Positions 51,452 through 61,188 are shown, numbered from the stretch's first letter. The stretch is DNA of 64,000 nucleotides from Novosphingobium sp. (GCA_016719755.1 JADJYM010000001.1:91001-155000), one strand, 5' to 3'. Numbers and translations: made by a program. The notes: generated by a model not told the origin, from the letters alone.

Positions 51452-51697
51452 ATGACACTCGACCTTCTCCCCATTGGCAAGCCCGCGCGGATCGTCGCGG
51501 TTGATTGGGCATCGCTGGCCGAGGAAGAGGCGCTGCGCCTTCAGGCGCTGGGCGTGGACGAAGGTGCCAAGGTCTCGGTCGCCTATCGCGGTATTTTTTC
51601 CGGTCGTGACCCTATCGCCCTGACTGTCGGACGGATGACCGTGGCGCTGCGCCGTGCCCATGCGCGGGCTATGCTGGTGGAGCCGATTACGGCATGA
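51452..51697 (+). CDS. feoA: FeoA-family protein
   Basis: The 81-residue SH3-like protein matches FeoA: VDWASLAEEEALRLQALGVDEGAKVSV and ALTVGRMTVALRRAHARAMLV. It is the small cytosolic partner of FeoB in ferrous iron uptake. The stop overlaps the feoB start by 4 bases (ATGA). A perfect iron-box-like palindrome lies upstream. Confidence 0.92.
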   Translation: MTLDLLPIGKPARIVAVDWASLAEEEALRLQALGVDEGAKVSVAYRGIFSGRDPIALTVGRMTVALRRAHARAMLVEPITA

Positions 51698-53535
51698 CCG
51701 CCCCCCGTTCCGCAGCACTGGTCGGCAACCCCAACGCGGGCAAGAGCGCGCTGTTCAACGCGCTGACTGGCGCGCGCCAGAAGATCGCGAACTATCCGGG
51801 CGTCACCGTTGAGCGCAAGGCGGGGCGGCTGGTGCTGCCCGGTGGCGCCATGCTGGAACTGACCGACCTGCCGGGGTCCTATGGCCTCAATGCCACCAGT
51901 CCGGACGAGGAAGTGACCCGCCGGGTGATCCTTGGCGAACTGCCGGGCGAGCCCGCGCCCGAAGTGCTGGTACTGGTGCTCGATGCGGCGAATCTCGAAC
52001 AGCACCTGGTCTTCGCGCAGGAAGTGATCGCGCTCGGCCGGCCCACGGTGGTTGCACTCAATATGGTCGACCTCGCGGAGCGCGACGGGCTGGTGATCGA
52101 TCCCCTTGCGTTGGAACAGGCGCTGGGTGTGCCGGTGGTGCCAACCGTCGCCGTGCGGCGGCGGGGCCTTGTGGAACTGATCGCGGCGATTGCCTCTGCC
52201 AGCGAGCGGACAAGCGATCCGCATCTGGCGCACGTTACCCTGACCGAGCGGCGAGTGACCGCCCACGCCATTGCCGAGGCGGCTATCGTATCGGAGACCG
52301 CGCGGCACCGGCTTCACGCCAAGCTTGACCAGCTGTTCCTGCACCCCTGGCTGGGGCCGTTGATCCTGTTCGGGCTGCTGTTCGTGGTGTTCCAGGCCGT
52401 GTTTGCCGGGGCGACCCCGTTTGCCGACGCGCTTGAGGGAGGGATTGGCGCCCTGACCGACCTGGCGCGTTCGCAGATCCCGCCCGGTCTGGCGCGCGAC
52501 CTGCTGACCGAGGGCATCCTCTCGGGCGTCGGCTCGGTGGTGGTGTTCCTGCCCCAGATCGTCATCCTGTTCTTTTTCATCCTTGTGATGGAGGCATCGG
52601 GCTACATGGCCCGCGCGGCCTTCCTGATGGACCGGCTGATGGCGAGCGTGGGCCTTTCGGGCCGCAGCTTCATCCCGTTGCTGTCCAGCTTCGCCTGCGC
52701 GATTCCCGGGATCATGGCGACGCGCAGCATTTCCGATCCCAGGGACCGCCTGACCACCATCCTGATCGCCCCGCTGATGACCTGTTCGGCGCGGCTGCCG
52801 GTCTATGCGGTGATCATCGCCGCGTTCATTCCCAACCGCGCGGTCTTGCCCGGCATCGGTCTGCAAGGCCTGGTGCTGCTGGGGCTCTATGTCTTCGGGA
52901 TCGTTGCGGCGATGCTGGTCGCGCTGGTGCTGCGCCGATCGATCACCAAGGGTGCGGCAAGCGGGTTCATCATGGAACTGCCCAAGTACCAGATGCCGCG
53001 GCTGGGCGACCTGCTGATCGGCCTTTGGCAGCGCGCCTGGATCTTCCTGCGGCGCGCGGGCACGATCATCTTCATGGTCACCGTGGTGCTGTGGCTGCTG
53101 CTCAATTTTCCCCGCGCGGGCGAGGGTGAGAACCAGATCGATGCCTCGATCGCGGGCAAGATCGCCAATGGCCTTGCCGTGGTGGTGGAGCCGATCGGCT
53201 TCAACCGCGACATCGCCCTGTCGCTGATCCCGGCCATGGCCGCGCGTGAAGTGGCCGTCAGCTCGCTCGCCACCTCCTACGCGGTTGGTGCGGACGACGA
53301 GGACTTGCAGGCCAAGGCGCTGGGCGAGCGTCTTTCCGCCGACTGGAGCCTTCCCACCGCGCTTGCCTTCCTCGCCTGGTTCGTCTTCGCGCCCCAGTGC
53401 ATGAGCACCATCGCCGTCACCCGGCGTGAAACCAACGGCTGGAAATGGCCGGGCTTCATGCTCGCCTACCTGTTCGGCCTGGCCTACCTGTTCGCCGGGC
53501 TGACCTATTGGACGGCGGTCTGGCTGGGGCTCTAG
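51694..53535 (+). CDS. feoB: Ferrous iron transporter FeoB
   Basis: The 613-residue protein has a G domain with GNPNAGKSALFNALTG (G1), TDLPGSYGL (G3) and NMVDLAER (G4), then a helical linker and about eight membrane segments carrying SFIPLLSSFACAIPGIMATR and LIAPLMTCSARLPVYAV, which are gate motifs of FeoB. It imports Fe(II) with GTP hydrolysis. It is shorter than the E. coli protein, with a reduced spacer, which is usual for this group. Confidence 0.95.
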   Translation: MTAPRSAALVGNPNAGKSALFNALTGARQKIANYPGVTVERKAGRLVLPGGAMLELTDLPGSYGLNATSPDEEVTRRVILGELPGEPAPEVLVLVLDAANLEQHLVFAQEVIALGRPTVVALNMVDLAERDGLVIDPLALEQALGVPVVPTVAVRRRGLVELIAAIASASERTSDPHLAHVTLTERRVTAHAIAEAAIVSETARHRLHAKLDQLFLHPWLGPLILFGLLFVVFQAVFAGATPFADALEGGIGALTDLARSQIPPGLARDLLTEGILSGVGSVVVFLPQIVILFFFILVMEASGYMARAAFLMDRLMASVGLSGRSFIPLLSSFACAIPGIMATRSISDPRDRLTTILIAPLMTCSARLPVYAVIIAAFIPNRAVLPGIGLQGLVLLGLYVFGIVAAMLVALVLRRSITKGAASGFIMELPKYQMPRLGDLLIGLWQRAWIFLRRAGTIIFMVTVVLWLLLNFPRAGEGENQIDASIAGKIANGLAVVVEPIGFNRDIALSLIPAMAAREVAVSSLATSYAVGADDEDLQAKALGERLSADWSLPTALAFLAWFVFAPQCMSTIAVTRRETNGWKWPGFMLAYLFGLAYLFAGLTYWTAVWLGL

Positions 53536-53589
53536 CCGGTGGAAACCCGGCTCCTGCCACTGGCCCCGCCGCTGCCTAGCCGCTAGTCC

Positions 53590-53614
53590 CGTGTCCTGAA
53601 TTCAAAGGGACACG
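53590..53614 (+). promoter_or_regulatory. Hairpin over the ssb ribosome-binding site
   Basis: CGTGTCC and GGACACG form a 7-bp stem around an 11-base loop. The AAAGGGA that would serve as the ribosome-binding site of ssb lies in the loop end and the 3' arm, so the stem could mask it. Effect on translation is inferred. Confidence 0.35.
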
Positions 53615-53619
53615 ATTCG

Positions 53620-54165
53620 ATGGCAGGTAGCGTCAACAAGGTCATTCTCATCGGCAATCTGGGCCAGGATCCGGAGATCAAGAGCTTTCAGAATGGCGGG
53701 CGGATCGCCAACCTGCGGATCGCCACGTCCGAAAACTGGAAGGACAAGGCCACCGGCGAGCGCAAGGAACGCACCGAGTGGCACACGGTCGTGCTCAATT
53801 CCGACGGGCTGGTCGGCGTGGCCGAACGCTATCTGCGCAAGGGCTCCAAGGTTTACATCGAAGGCCAGCTGCGCACCCGCAAGTGGCAGGATGCATCGGG
53901 CAATGACCGCTACAGCACCGAAGTGTCGGTTGGCGGCATGGGCGGCGTGCTGACCATGCTTGATGGCGCACCGGGTGGCGGGCAGGGCGGTGGCGGTGGC
54001 CAGCGCTCGGGCGGCGGCAACGACTGGGGTGGCGGCGCGTCCGGCGGAGGCGGCTATGGCGGTGGCCAGCGCTCGGGTGGTCAGGGCGGTTCGGGCGGCG
54101 GCTTCGGTGGCGCTTCCTCGGGCGGCGGGTTCGCCGACGATCTTGACGACGACATTCCGTTCTGA
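53620..54165 (+). CDS. ssb: Single-stranded DNA-binding protein
   Basis: The 181-residue protein has an OB-fold ([17 protein letters not shown] at the start, WHTVVL, and [17 protein letters not shown]), followed by a Gly-rich linker and the acidic tail DDDIPF that binds partner proteins. It protects single-stranded DNA during replication and repair. A strong intrinsic terminator lies after the stop, inside the facing gene. It is preceded by a hairpin over its ribosome-binding site. Confidence 0.96.
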   Translation: MAGSVNKVILIGNLGQDPEIKSFQNGGRIANLRIATSENWKDKATGERKERTEWHTVVLNSDGLVGVAERYLRKGSKVYIEGQLRTRKWQDASGNDRYSTEVSVGGMGGVLTMLDGAPGGGQGGGGGQRSGGGNDWGGGASGGGGYGGGQRSGGQGGSGGGFGGASSGGGFADDLDDDIPF

Positions 54166-54168
54166 GGA

Positions 54169-55125
54169 TCAGGCCGGCAGCGGCAAAGCTTTCATATCCG
54201 CGCTGGCTTGGGCCAGCGCGGATTTTTCGTGCGGCACGATCCGGCTCACCAGCGCATGCACTGCGAAAAACAGCGCGGTGCCGCCGAACACGTCGACCAG
54301 ATGGTGCCCGCCCTGCAGCAGAATCGCCGGGGCCATCAGCAAATTGACCAGCACCATCGGCCAGAACAGCCGCGTGCGCCTCGCGAACAGGGTGGTCATC
54401 AGCGCCATCACCGTGTGCATCGACGGGAAGGCGATCAGCCCCATCAGGTGTTCCTGACCGATCACCGGCGGCGCGCCATTGGCGGCAAGATCCAGCAGCC
54501 GTGCGCCGTATCCGGCATCGACCACCCGCCCGATCCGCGCGTCCACCTCGGCAGGCAGTTCGACGAACGGGGCGGGGCCGAAGCTGGGAGCAAGCGCCCA
54601 GAAGGCCATGGTCACGCAGCTTGAAATCATCCCCACCAGCAGGAAGCGGTGGAGGTTCACACGGGCCCCGGTAAAGCCCAGCCAGATCAGCACTACCGCC
54701 ATCTGCACCAGCGAACTCTGGTAGGTCCATGACAAGACCCGGCACAGCGCTGGATAGTCTGACAGGGCGATGGCGAAGGCCCGCCAGTCAAACCCCAGCA
54801 TGGCATCGGCACGGAACAGCAGCGGATCGATGGTGGCTGAACCGGGCGCGATCAGCAGGTTGTTGAGCACGGCCCCGGCGTTGGAAAACAGGATGAAGAA
54901 CGAACAGGCGATCAGCGTGGTGGCAATTTCCGCCGCGCGGCCAAGGTGGCGATAGCCCAGCGCCAGCGCGATCATCACCAGCGCCACCGCGATGTTGCCG
55001 GCAAAGGCCGCCGCCGCGATGCTCGAGCCACGCCACGCGAGCAGCCCCACGTCGAGCGCGAGAACCCCGGCGATCAGCCAGGCCGCCAGTATTTCAGGCC
55101 GGTGCAGGCGTGCGGCAAGGTTCAA
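54169..55125 (-). CDS. PAP2-family membrane phosphatase (inositolphosphotransferase-like)
   Basis: The 318-residue membrane protein has several hydrophobic segments and the late PAP2 motifs FPSMHTV and GGHHLVDVFGG; the first phosphatase motif is less clear. It belongs with the PAP2/inositolphosphotransferase 1 group that removes or transfers lipid head-group phosphates. Its 3' end contains the stem of the ssb terminator. Function is inferred by family only. Confidence 0.82.
   Translation of the reverse strand: MNLAARLHRPEILAAWLIAGVLALDVGLLAWRGSSIAAAAFAGNIAVALVMIALALGYRHLGRAAEIATTLIACSFFILFSNAGAVLNNLLIAPGSATIDPLLFRADAMLGFDWRAFAIALSDYPALCRVLSWTYQSSLVQMAVVLIWLGFTGARVNLHRFLLVGMISSCVTMAFWALAPSFGPAPFVELPAEVDARIGRVVDAGYGARLLDLAANGAPPVIGQEHLMGLIAFPSMHTVMALMTTLFARRTRLFWPMVLVNLLMAPAILLQGGHHLVDVFGGTALFFAVHALVSRIVPHEKSALAQASADMKALPLPA
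54196..54227 (+). terminator. Intrinsic terminator of ssb inside the facing gene
   Basis: ATCCGCGCTGGC pairs perfectly with GCCAGCGCGGAT (12 bp) around a TTGG loop, and the stem's last T is followed by four more T. It lies 31 bases after the ssb stop, within the last codons of the convergent PAP2 gene. A terminator in coding sequence of the other strand is uncommon but gives a clear separation of the transcripts. Confidence 0.9.
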
Positions 55126-55245
55126 GGGGTGGGCTCCGTCATGCGGTCTGGCAGGAACCGCCGGAGTGCCACAACAGGCTTAATTCCCGGTAAACCGGGC
55201 GCTTTGCCGGATCCTGGAGGCGATCCTGCGCGGCAAAGGCCAGCG

Positions 55246-55266
55246 ATCCCGGGGCAAGCCCGGGAT
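55246..55266. repeat. REP-like inverted repeat
   Basis: ATCCCGGG and CCCGGGAT flank a 5-base GCAAG spacer and are followed by GACGG. I recall intergenic elements of this wording as frequent in sphingomonad genomes. It lies in the 146-base gap between the PAP2 start and the YceD stop. Confidence 0.5.
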
Positions 55267-55271
55267 GACGG

Positions 55272-55790
55272 CTAGCTTGCCGGTGGATTCAGTTTCAGGC
55301 CCTTCAGCGCGGCGAACGGCCCGCTGGCGGGTTCGTCAACGATCCCGGCCTTGCGCCGTGCCTCCTCCGCGCCCGGGCCAGTCAGGAACGGATCAATGGC
55401 CAGCGCCAGGCTCTGCGCCAGCGCTTCGCCCAGATCGAACTGAGTGCCCTCGAACTCGATCTCGTCGCAGTCTTCGGCTTCCAGTTCCACTTCCTCGTCC
55501 GGGCGGCGGGGCGCGCCGGGCGGCACGAAGCGCAGGACGACCGGCTCGTCAATCGTCACGGCAAGGTCTTCGCCCGATACCGCGCAGCTTTGCACCAGTC
55601 GGGCGGCCAGACGGCCCGTGGCGTCTATTGCCGCTCCGTCCTTTTCCAGAGCCACGGTGGCTTCGAAATCATGGATCGCCACGATGTCGAAACGCCGGGC
55701 CAGCGCGGCGCATTCGGCAGGCTCCGCTTCAAGCCGGATGGGCGCAGCGGGCAGGCTGCGAATATCCACCAGGCGGGAAAATTCGCTCAT
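55272..55790 (-). CDS. yceD: YceD/DUF177 family protein
   Basis: The 172-residue protein has the DUF177 layout with a RLVQSCAVSGEDLAVTIDEPV segment (conserved Cys) and an acidic EVELEAEDCDEIEFEGTQFDLGEALAQSLALAIDPF region. In many bacteria it is encoded next to rpmF and helps 23S rRNA maturation, but no rpmF is adjacent here. It overlaps the CBP3-type gene by 4 bases. It ends in a 146-base gap containing a REP-like repeat. Confidence 0.88.
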   Translation of the reverse strand: MSEFSRLVDIRSLPAAPIRLEAEPAECAALARRFDIVAIHDFEATVALEKDGAAIDATGRLAARLVQSCAVSGEDLAVTIDEPVVLRFVPPGAPRRPDEEVELEAEDCDEIEFEGTQFDLGEALAQSLALAIDPFLTGPGAEEARRKAGIVDEPASGPFAALKGLKLNPPAS

Positions 55791-56305
55791 CGCGCGATTC
55801 TCCCGGCGAGCAGGCTGGCGTCGTCCGTCTCGGCCAGCGCTGCGGCCAGGCGGCTCACTTCAGTCGCGATCCATGCCAGATCGCCGGTTTCGGTAAAGGT
55901 CACGTTGCGCCGCACCGCATCTTCGAGCACGCTGGCGTCATTGCTGGCAAGGCCACTGCGATAGGCCTCGATCCGGCCTCCCAGCGCGCTCATCAGCTTG
56001 CCAACACGCTTGCCGACCACCAGATCGCCCACTCCCTGCTGGCGCAGGGTGCCGTCCATCTCGGTGACAAACAGTTCGGTCAGCCGGGCAGGTTCGGCGC
56101 GCAGGGCCTTGCTCGCCTCCATCCGCAGCAGGATCAGTGCCATAACCATGGACAGCGCGTCGAAACGGCCGGGTACGGTGTCGGCGATTCCGCCGCGCGC
56201 GTACCAGTCTGGCGTGCGCGCGATCCGCACAGCCGCCTGCCACAGCGGGCGCACGGCGGCGTGTTCATCTTCCTTGCGGCCAAGCAGGCGGGCGATCAGG
56301 CCCAT
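55787..56305 (-). CDS. Ubiquinol-cytochrome c chaperone (CBP3 family)
   Basis: The 172-residue protein has the CBP3 wording: PLWQAAVRIARTPDWYARGGIADTVPGRFDALSMVM, and TELFVTEMDGTLRQQGVGDLVVGKRVGKLMSALGGRI. In mitochondria CBP3 helps cytochrome b assembly into the bc1 complex. It overlaps the YceD gene by 4 bases and is divergent from bamE; the 190-base gap between them has no assigned element. Confidence 0.9.
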   Translation of the reverse strand: MGLIARLLGRKEDEHAAVRPLWQAAVRIARTPDWYARGGIADTVPGRFDALSMVMALILLRMEASKALRAEPARLTELFVTEMDGTLRQQGVGDLVVGKRVGKLMSALGGRIEAYRSGLASNDASVLEDAVRRNVTFTETGDLAWIATEVSRLAAALAETDDASLLAGRIAR

Positions 56306-56495
56306 GGGTAAAGGTCCTTCATTCAGCGGCGATTAAACGCGCCCCGGCCATCAGAGCAGCCCAAGCAGCATTGCGCGGCGGGCCAAGGCGCTTTAAGGCC
56401 AAGCGCGATATAGGACGCGGCGCGGCGGGGCAATGCCTGGCCGAGTTTGGGTCTGGCCGATTTGGGCCGGGCCAATCTGGTGGAGCGAAAGCATA

Positions 56496-56987
56496 ATGCA
56501 GGTAAGGGCACGAATTCTGCGCGCGGCGGCGATCGGAGCATTGCTGGCGGCAGGTCTGGGCGGCTGCAGCTCGATCCGGGATCACCGCGGGTACATTGTC
56601 GATCAGGCACTGCTCGATTCGGTGACGCCGGGTGTGGATAACCGCACTTCGGTTGAGCGTACGCTCGGCCGGCCAACCTTCGTGTCCGAATTCGGTCGCA
56701 AGGACTGGTACTACATCTCGCAGAATACCAAGCAGCGCGCCTTCACGCGCCCGCGCACCGAAGACCAGCTGCTGGTCCGCGTCGCCTTTGACGATTCCGG
56801 CAATGTCAGCGCCGTTTCGCGCTCTGGAATGGAACGCGTCGTGCGGCTCAATCCCGATGGCGACAAGACCCCGACGCTGGGCCGCGAGCGGACCTTCCTC
56901 GAAGATCTGTTCGGCAACATCGGCACGGTCGGCGCGCCCGGCATGGGCGGTTCGGCTCCCAGCGGCCCCGGTCCCAACGGAAGCTAG
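56496..56987 (+). CDS. bamE: Outer-membrane assembly lipoprotein BamE (SmpA/OmlA)
   Basis: The 163-residue protein has a lipoprotein signal ending GLGGCSS and a SmpA/OmlA domain (IVDQALLDSVTPGVDNRTSVERTLGRPTF, DWYYISQNT). It is part of the BAM complex that inserts outer-membrane proteins. The ATG at 56,496 has a GGAG site 10 bases upstream; an open frame further upstream was rejected. The C-terminal tail is Gly/Pro/Ser rich. hslV follows after 35 bases. Confidence 0.92.
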   Translation: MQVRARILRAAAIGALLAAGLGGCSSIRDHRGYIVDQALLDSVTPGVDNRTSVERTLGRPTFVSEFGRKDWYYISQNTKQRAFTRPRTEDQLLVRVAFDDSGNVSAVSRSGMERVVRLNPDGDKTPTLGRERTFLEDLFGNIGTVGAPGMGGSAPSGPGPNGS

Positions 56988-57022
56988 GTTGAAGCTCGCC
57001 GGATCAGACATATATCCGGCGA

Positions 57023-57586
57023 ATGACCAATTCCTCTGACAACCACGGCATGATCCCGTGGCACGGCACCACTATCATCGGCGTCAAGGCGAACGGCAAG
57101 ACCGTGATCGCCGGTGATGGTCAGGTCTCCATGGGCAACACAGTGATGAAGCCCAACGCGCGCAAGGTGCGGCGGCTGGGCGATGGCAGCGTGATCGCGG
57201 GTTTCGCCGGGGCGACGGCCGATGCCTTCACCCTGTTCGAACGGCTGGAAAAAAAGCTGGAGCAGCACCGGGGACAATTGATGCGCGCGGCGGTGGAACT
57301 CGCCAAGGACTGGCGCACTGACAAGTATCTGCGCAACCTTGAGGCGCTGATGATCGTCGCCGACAAGGACGTGCTGCTGATCCTGACCGGCAATGGCGAC
57401 GTGCTGGAGCCGGAACACGGCATCGCCGCGATCGGATCGGGCGGCAACTATGCGCTGTCGGCGGCCAAGGCGCTGGTCGACTACGAGACCGACCCCGAAA
57501 AGATCGCCCGCAAGGCCATGGCCGTCGCCGCCGAAGTCTGCGTTTTCACCAATGACCGCGTGACCGTGGAAACCATCGACGCCTGA
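57023..57586 (+). CDS. hslV: ATP-dependent protease subunit HslV
   Basis: The 187-residue protein is the N-terminal-threonine peptidase of the HslUV complex. [23 protein letters not shown] contains the active Thr after a short propeptide, and [14 protein letters not shown] is the central strand. It degrades unfolded proteins in the cytosol with HslU. It precedes hslU by 89 bases containing a REP-like palindrome. Confidence 0.97.
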   Translation: MTNSSDNHGMIPWHGTTIIGVKANGKTVIAGDGQVSMGNTVMKPNARKVRRLGDGSVIAGFAGATADAFTLFERLEKKLEQHRGQLMRAAVELAKDWRTDKYLRNLEALMIVADKDVLLILTGNGDVLEPEHGIAAIGSGGNYALSAAKALVDYETDPEKIARKAMAVAAEVCVFTNDRVTVETIDA

Positions 57587-57600
57587 TTCAACCCCGGTTC

Positions 57601-57653
57601 GTGTCGAGCGAAGTCGAGACACGGTTGGCCGGGGTTTCGACTTCGCTCGACAC
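57601..57653. repeat. REP-like inverted repeat between hslV and hslU
   Basis: GTGTCGAGCGAAGTCGA at 57,601-57,617 is matched exactly by its reverse complement at 57,637-57,653, with 19 bases between. Short ACCCCGG and CCGGGGT blocks lie outside and within. This wording is known to me as an intergenic element dispersed in sphingomonads. It inserts into the hslVU operon leaving both genes intact and may form a stable mRNA hairpin. Confidence 0.75.
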
Positions 57654-57675
57654 CAACGGAAATTCTGGAACCGCT

Positions 57676-58977
57676 ATGAACGAATCCCTGACCCCCAAGG
57701 CCATCGTTGCCGCGCTGGATGAGCACATCATCGGCCAGGCTGATGCCAAGAAGGCCGTTGCGGTGGCCCTGCGCAACCGCTGGCGGCGTCAGCGCCTCTC
57801 GCCGGAACTGCGCGATGAGGTGACGCCCAAGAACATCCTGATGATCGGACCGACCGGCTGCGGCAAGACCGAGATCAGCCGGCGGCTGGCGCGGCTGGCC
57901 GAAGCGCCGTTCGTCAAGGTCGAGGCGACCAAGTTCACCGAGGTTGGCTATGTCGGCCGCGACGTGGAGCAGATCGCCCGCGACCTGGCCGAAGAAGCGA
58001 TCCGGCTGGAAAAGGAGCGCCGCCGCGAGGCCGTGCGCGAGGCGGCGGAGAAGGCGGCGATGGACCGGCTGCTGAAAGCGCTGGTTGGCGAGGGCGCGTC
58101 CGAGGCGACCCGCGAAAGCTTTCGCCAGCGCATCGAGCAGAAGGCGATGGATGGGGTCGAAGTGGAGATCGAGGTCGAGGATACGCCCGCGATGCCGTTC
58201 GACATTCCGGGCATGGGCGGCAACGTGGGCATGATCAACCTGTCCGACATGATGTCCAAGGCGATGGGCAAGCAGAACCTCAAGCGGCGCAAGCTCAAGG
58301 TGCCGGAAGCCTGGACCAAGCTGGTCGACGAGGAAGCTGAAAAGCGCATGGACCAGGATGACGTCGCCCGGGTCGCGCTACAGAATGCCGAAACCAACGG
58401 CATCGTCTTCATCGACGAGATCGACAAGATCGCGGTCAGCGACGTGCGCGGCGGTTCGGTCAGCCGCGAAGGCGTGCAGCGCGATCTGCTGCCGCTGATC
58501 GAGGGCACGACGGTCGCCACCAAGTATGGCCCGATGAAGACCGACCACGTGCTGTTCATCGCCAGTGGCGCGTTCCATGTCGCCAAGCCCAGCGACATGC
58601 TGCCCGAACTGCAGGGCCGCCTGCCGATCCGGGTCGAACTGAAGGCGCTGAACGAAGAAGACTTCGTGCGAATCCTCTCCGAAACCCGCGCCAATCTGGT
58701 GGAACAGTACAAGGCGTTGCTCGGGACGGAAAAGGTGACGGTGGAGTTCACTCCCGAAGCCGTCCGCGCGATCGCCCGCATTGCCTGCCAGGTCAACGAG
58801 GCAGTCGAAAACATCGGTGCGCGGCGGCTCCAGACGGTGATGGAAAAGCTGCTCGAAGACCTCAGCTTCGAAGCCGAGGACCGCGAGGGCGAGACCGTGA
58901 CGATCGACGAGGCCTATGTCAGCCAGCGGCTGGCCGGGCTGGCCAGGGATACAGACCTGTCGAAGTATATCCTGTAG
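57676..58977 (+). CDS. hslU: ATP-dependent protease ATPase subunit HslU
   Basis: The 433-residue AAA+ unfoldase has [18 protein letters not shown] at the start, Walker [10 protein letters not shown], an I-domain insertion with [17 protein letters not shown], Walker [11 protein letters not shown], and the C-terminal YIL that docks into HslV. It unfolds substrates for HslV using ATP. The ATG at 57,676 was chosen; an open frame from 57,601 crosses the repeat and is not supported. A terminator follows. Confidence 0.97.
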   Translation: MNESLTPKAIVAALDEHIIGQADAKKAVAVALRNRWRRQRLSPELRDEVTPKNILMIGPTGCGKTEISRRLARLAEAPFVKVEATKFTEVGYVGRDVEQIARDLAEEAIRLEKERRREAVREAAEKAAMDRLLKALVGEGASEATRESFRQRIEQKAMDGVEVEIEVEDTPAMPFDIPGMGGNVGMINLSDMMSKAMGKQNLKRRKLKVPEAWTKLVDEEAEKRMDQDDVARVALQNAETNGIVFIDEIDKIAVSDVRGGSVSREGVQRDLLPLIEGTTVATKYGPMKTDHVLFIASGAFHVAKPSDMLPELQGRLPIRVELKALNEEDFVRILSETRANLVEQYKALLGTEKVTVEFTPEAVRAIARIACQVNEAVENIGARRLQTVMEKLLEDLSFEAEDREGETVTIDEAYVSQRLAGLARDTDLSKYIL

Positions 58978-58986
58978 AATGGCACT

Positions 58987-59015
58987 AGCCCTCCCCCTGC
59001 AGGGGAGGGGCTTTT
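58987..59015 (+). terminator. Intrinsic terminator of hslU
   Basis: AGCCCTCCCC pairs with GGGGAGGGGCT around CTGCA with one bulged base, followed by four T. It lies 10 bases after the hslU stop. Confidence 0.8.
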
Positions 59016-59046
59016 GCGGCGGTGCGAATGTGCTAGCCTTTGGCCC

Positions 59047-59253
59047 ATGCACCAGACCCCCGATGACCGCCCGATCTACCGCCTGCTCACCGGCAAGGAC
59101 GACCGCGCCTTTTGCGAGCGGGTGTCCGAAGCGCTGGAGCAGGGCTGGCGGCTGTACGGTTCGCCCACGATCAGCTGGGACCACGAAGGCGGCTGCATGA
59201 AAGCCGCGCAGGCGGTAGTCTGGCACGAAGCGGACGTGGTCAAGGGCGCTTAG
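59047..59253 (+). CDS. DUF1737 small protein
   Basis: The 68-residue protein has the DUF1737 wording YRLLTGKDDRAFCERVSEALEQGWRLYGSP. The function is unknown. The ATG at 59,047 begins the conserved part; an open frame 11 codons upstream is not supported. It is a single gene after the hslU terminator. The 108 bases that follow contain a degenerate repeat-like GTCATTGCGAG stretch and no gene. Confidence 0.85.
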   Translation: MHQTPDDRPIYRLLTGKDDRAFCERVSEALEQGWRLYGSPTISWDHEGGCMKAAQAVVWHEADVVKGA

Positions 59254-59361
59254 CCACCAGTTGGTCGTCATTGCGAGCTTGGCGAGTCGAAGACGGATCT
59301 GGATCAGACCAGAGCCGTGCCGCCACCGGTGCCGGAGCAAGCCGGGGCGACGTAAGCCCCT

Positions 59362-61188
59362 TTACTGCGCCGCTTCCCCGTATTCCTCAACTGCCTCGGC
59401 CTGACGCGCCCACATTTCGGCGTAGAGCCCGCCGCGCCGCAGCAGGTCGGCGTGGTTGCCGCTTTCTTCCAGCTGACCATCATTCAGCACCAGGATCGTG
59501 TCGGCATCGGCAATGGTCGAAAGCCGGTGGGCGATGGACAGCGAGGTGCGCCCCTCCGCCACGGAATGGAGTGTGGCGAGGATGTCCTGCTCGGTGCGGG
59601 TATCGAGCGCGCTGGTCGCCTCGTCCAGCAGCAGGATCGGCGGGTTCTTGACCAGCGTGCGGGCGATGGCGACGCGCTGCTTCTCTCCGCCCGACAGTTT
59701 CAGTCCGCGTTCGCCAACTTCGGTATCGAAGCCAGCCGGCAGGCGCTCGATCAGCCCCGTCAGCGCGGAGGCGCGAGCGGCGGCCTCGACCTCTTCCGGC
59801 CCGGCGCCGTCGCGGCCATAGGCGATGTTGTAGCCGATGGTATCGTTGAACAGCACCGAATCCTGCGGCACGATGCCGATGTGGGCGCGCAGGGAGCTTT
59901 GCGTGACCGCGCGGATGTCCTGCCCGTCGATCAGGATCCGGCCCGACCACGGATCGTAGAAGCGGAACACCAGCCGCGCGATCGTGCTCTTGCCCGCCCC
60001 CGATGGGCCGACCAGCGCCACCTGATGCCCGGCGGGAACCTCGAAGCTGAGGCCTTTTAGGATCGTGCGGTCCGGTTCATAACCGAACACCACGTTGTCA
60101 AAGGTCAGCGTGGGCTGCCTGACCACCAGCGCGGGCGCGCCCGGCGCGTCCCGCACCTCGACCTCGGTGTCCATCAGGCGGAACATCTCGGCCATGTCGA
60201 TCAGCCCCTGGCGGATCGTGCGATAGACCATGCCCAGCATATCGAGCGGGCGGAACAGCTGGGTGAGATAGGTGTTGACGAACACCAGGTCGCCCACGCT
60301 GTATTGCCCCCGCGACCAGCCCCACACGGTATAGCCCATGGCACCGGCCATCAGCAGGTTGGTGATCAGCGCCTGGGCGATGTTGAGCAGGCCAAGGCTG
60401 TTCTCGCTCTTGATCGCGGCATCGGCGTAGGCGCGGGTGGCCTGGGCATAGCGCGCTTCCTCGCGCGGTTCGGCGTTGAAGTACTTCACCGTCTCGTAAT
60501 TGAGCAGCGAATCGACCGCACGGCCAAGCGCCTGCCCGTCCAGCCGGTTCATCTGTTCGCGCAGCGCCGTGCGCCATTCGGTGATCCAGCGGGTAACGAG
60601 GACATAGGCGACCACCGCCAGCGCCGTTGCCGCGACCAGCCCGGCGCCGAAGTGGAACCAGAAGATCACAGCCACGGCGGTCAGTTCGATCACGGTCGGG
60701 GCGATGTTGAACAGCATGAAGTAGAGCATCACGTCGATGCTCTTGGTCCCGCGCTCGATCACCTTGGTTACCTCGCCGGTGCGGCGGGCAAGGTGGAAGC
60801 GCATGGACAGGCGGTGGAGCCGGGCGAAAACGTCCTCGGCCAGCTGGCGGGTCGCCTCCTGGCCCACGCGCTCGAACACGATGTTGCGCAGGTTGTCGAA
60901 CAGGACGCCGGTGAAGCGCCCAAGCGCATAGGCTAGGACGAAAGCGAAGGCGATTTCGAACACCGCCTCGCTGGCCTTCAGCGCCATGGAATCGACCGCG
61001 CGCTTGTAGGCGAAGGGCAGGGCCAGGGTCACCGCCTTGGCGGCCAGCACCAGCAGCACCGCGCCAATGATGTTCAGCCGCAGGGCAGGGCGGTCCGCCG
61101 GCCACAGATAGGGCAGGAAACGGCGCAGCGTGTTCCACCCGTCATGGCGGGCATCACGCGGAGCGGCGGCTGGATGATCGGGAGGCAT
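59362..61188 (-). CDS. Atm1/HMT1-type ABC half-transporter
   Basis: The protein has about 608 residues: a membrane domain with six segments and an ATPase domain with Walker [25 protein letters not shown] signature and Walker [13 protein letters not shown]. The wording ([29 protein letters not shown]) is that of Atm1 exporters, which move glutathione-linked metal or sulfur species from the cytosol. It works as a homodimer. ATG 61,188 is used; a GTG at 61,197 gives three more residues. Confidence 0.94.
   Translation of the reverse strand: MPPDHPAAAPRDARHDGWNTLRRFLPYLWPADRPALRLNIIGAVLLVLAAKAVTLALPFAYKRAVDSMALKASEAVFEIAFAFVLAYALGRFTGVLFDNLRNIVFERVGQEATRQLAEDVFARLHRLSMRFHLARRTGEVTKVIERGTKSIDVMLYFMLFNIAPTVIELTAVAVIFWFHFGAGLVAATALAVVAYVLVTRWITEWRTALREQMNRLDGQALGRAVDSLLNYETVKYFNAEPREEARYAQATRAYADAAIKSENSLGLLNIAQALITNLLMAGAMGYTVWGWSRGQYSVGDLVFVNTYLTQLFRPLDMLGMVYRTIRQGLIDMAEMFRLMDTEVEVRDAPGAPALVVRQPTLTFDNVVFGYEPDRTILKGLSFEVPAGHQVALVGPSGAGKSTIARLVFRFYDPWSGRILIDGQDIRAVTQSSLRAHIGIVPQDSVLFNDTIGYNIAYGRDGAGPEEVEAAARASALTGLIERLPAGFDTEVGERGLKLSGGEKQRVAIARTLVKNPPILLLDEATSALDTRTEQDILATLHSVAEGRTSLSIAHRLSTIADADTILVLNDGQLEESGNHADLLRRGGLYAEMWARQAEAVEEYGEAAQ

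Noticed and set aside
53960-54160. Gly-rich part of ssb as a low-complexity or repeat element
   Set aside because: The GGC-rich stretch is the normal flexible linker of Ssb before its acidic tail.
59254-59361. Gap after the DUF1737 gene as a tRNA or small RNA gene
   Set aside because: The stretch has a GTCATTGCGAG-type repeat fragment and no cloverleaf or promoter-terminator pair.
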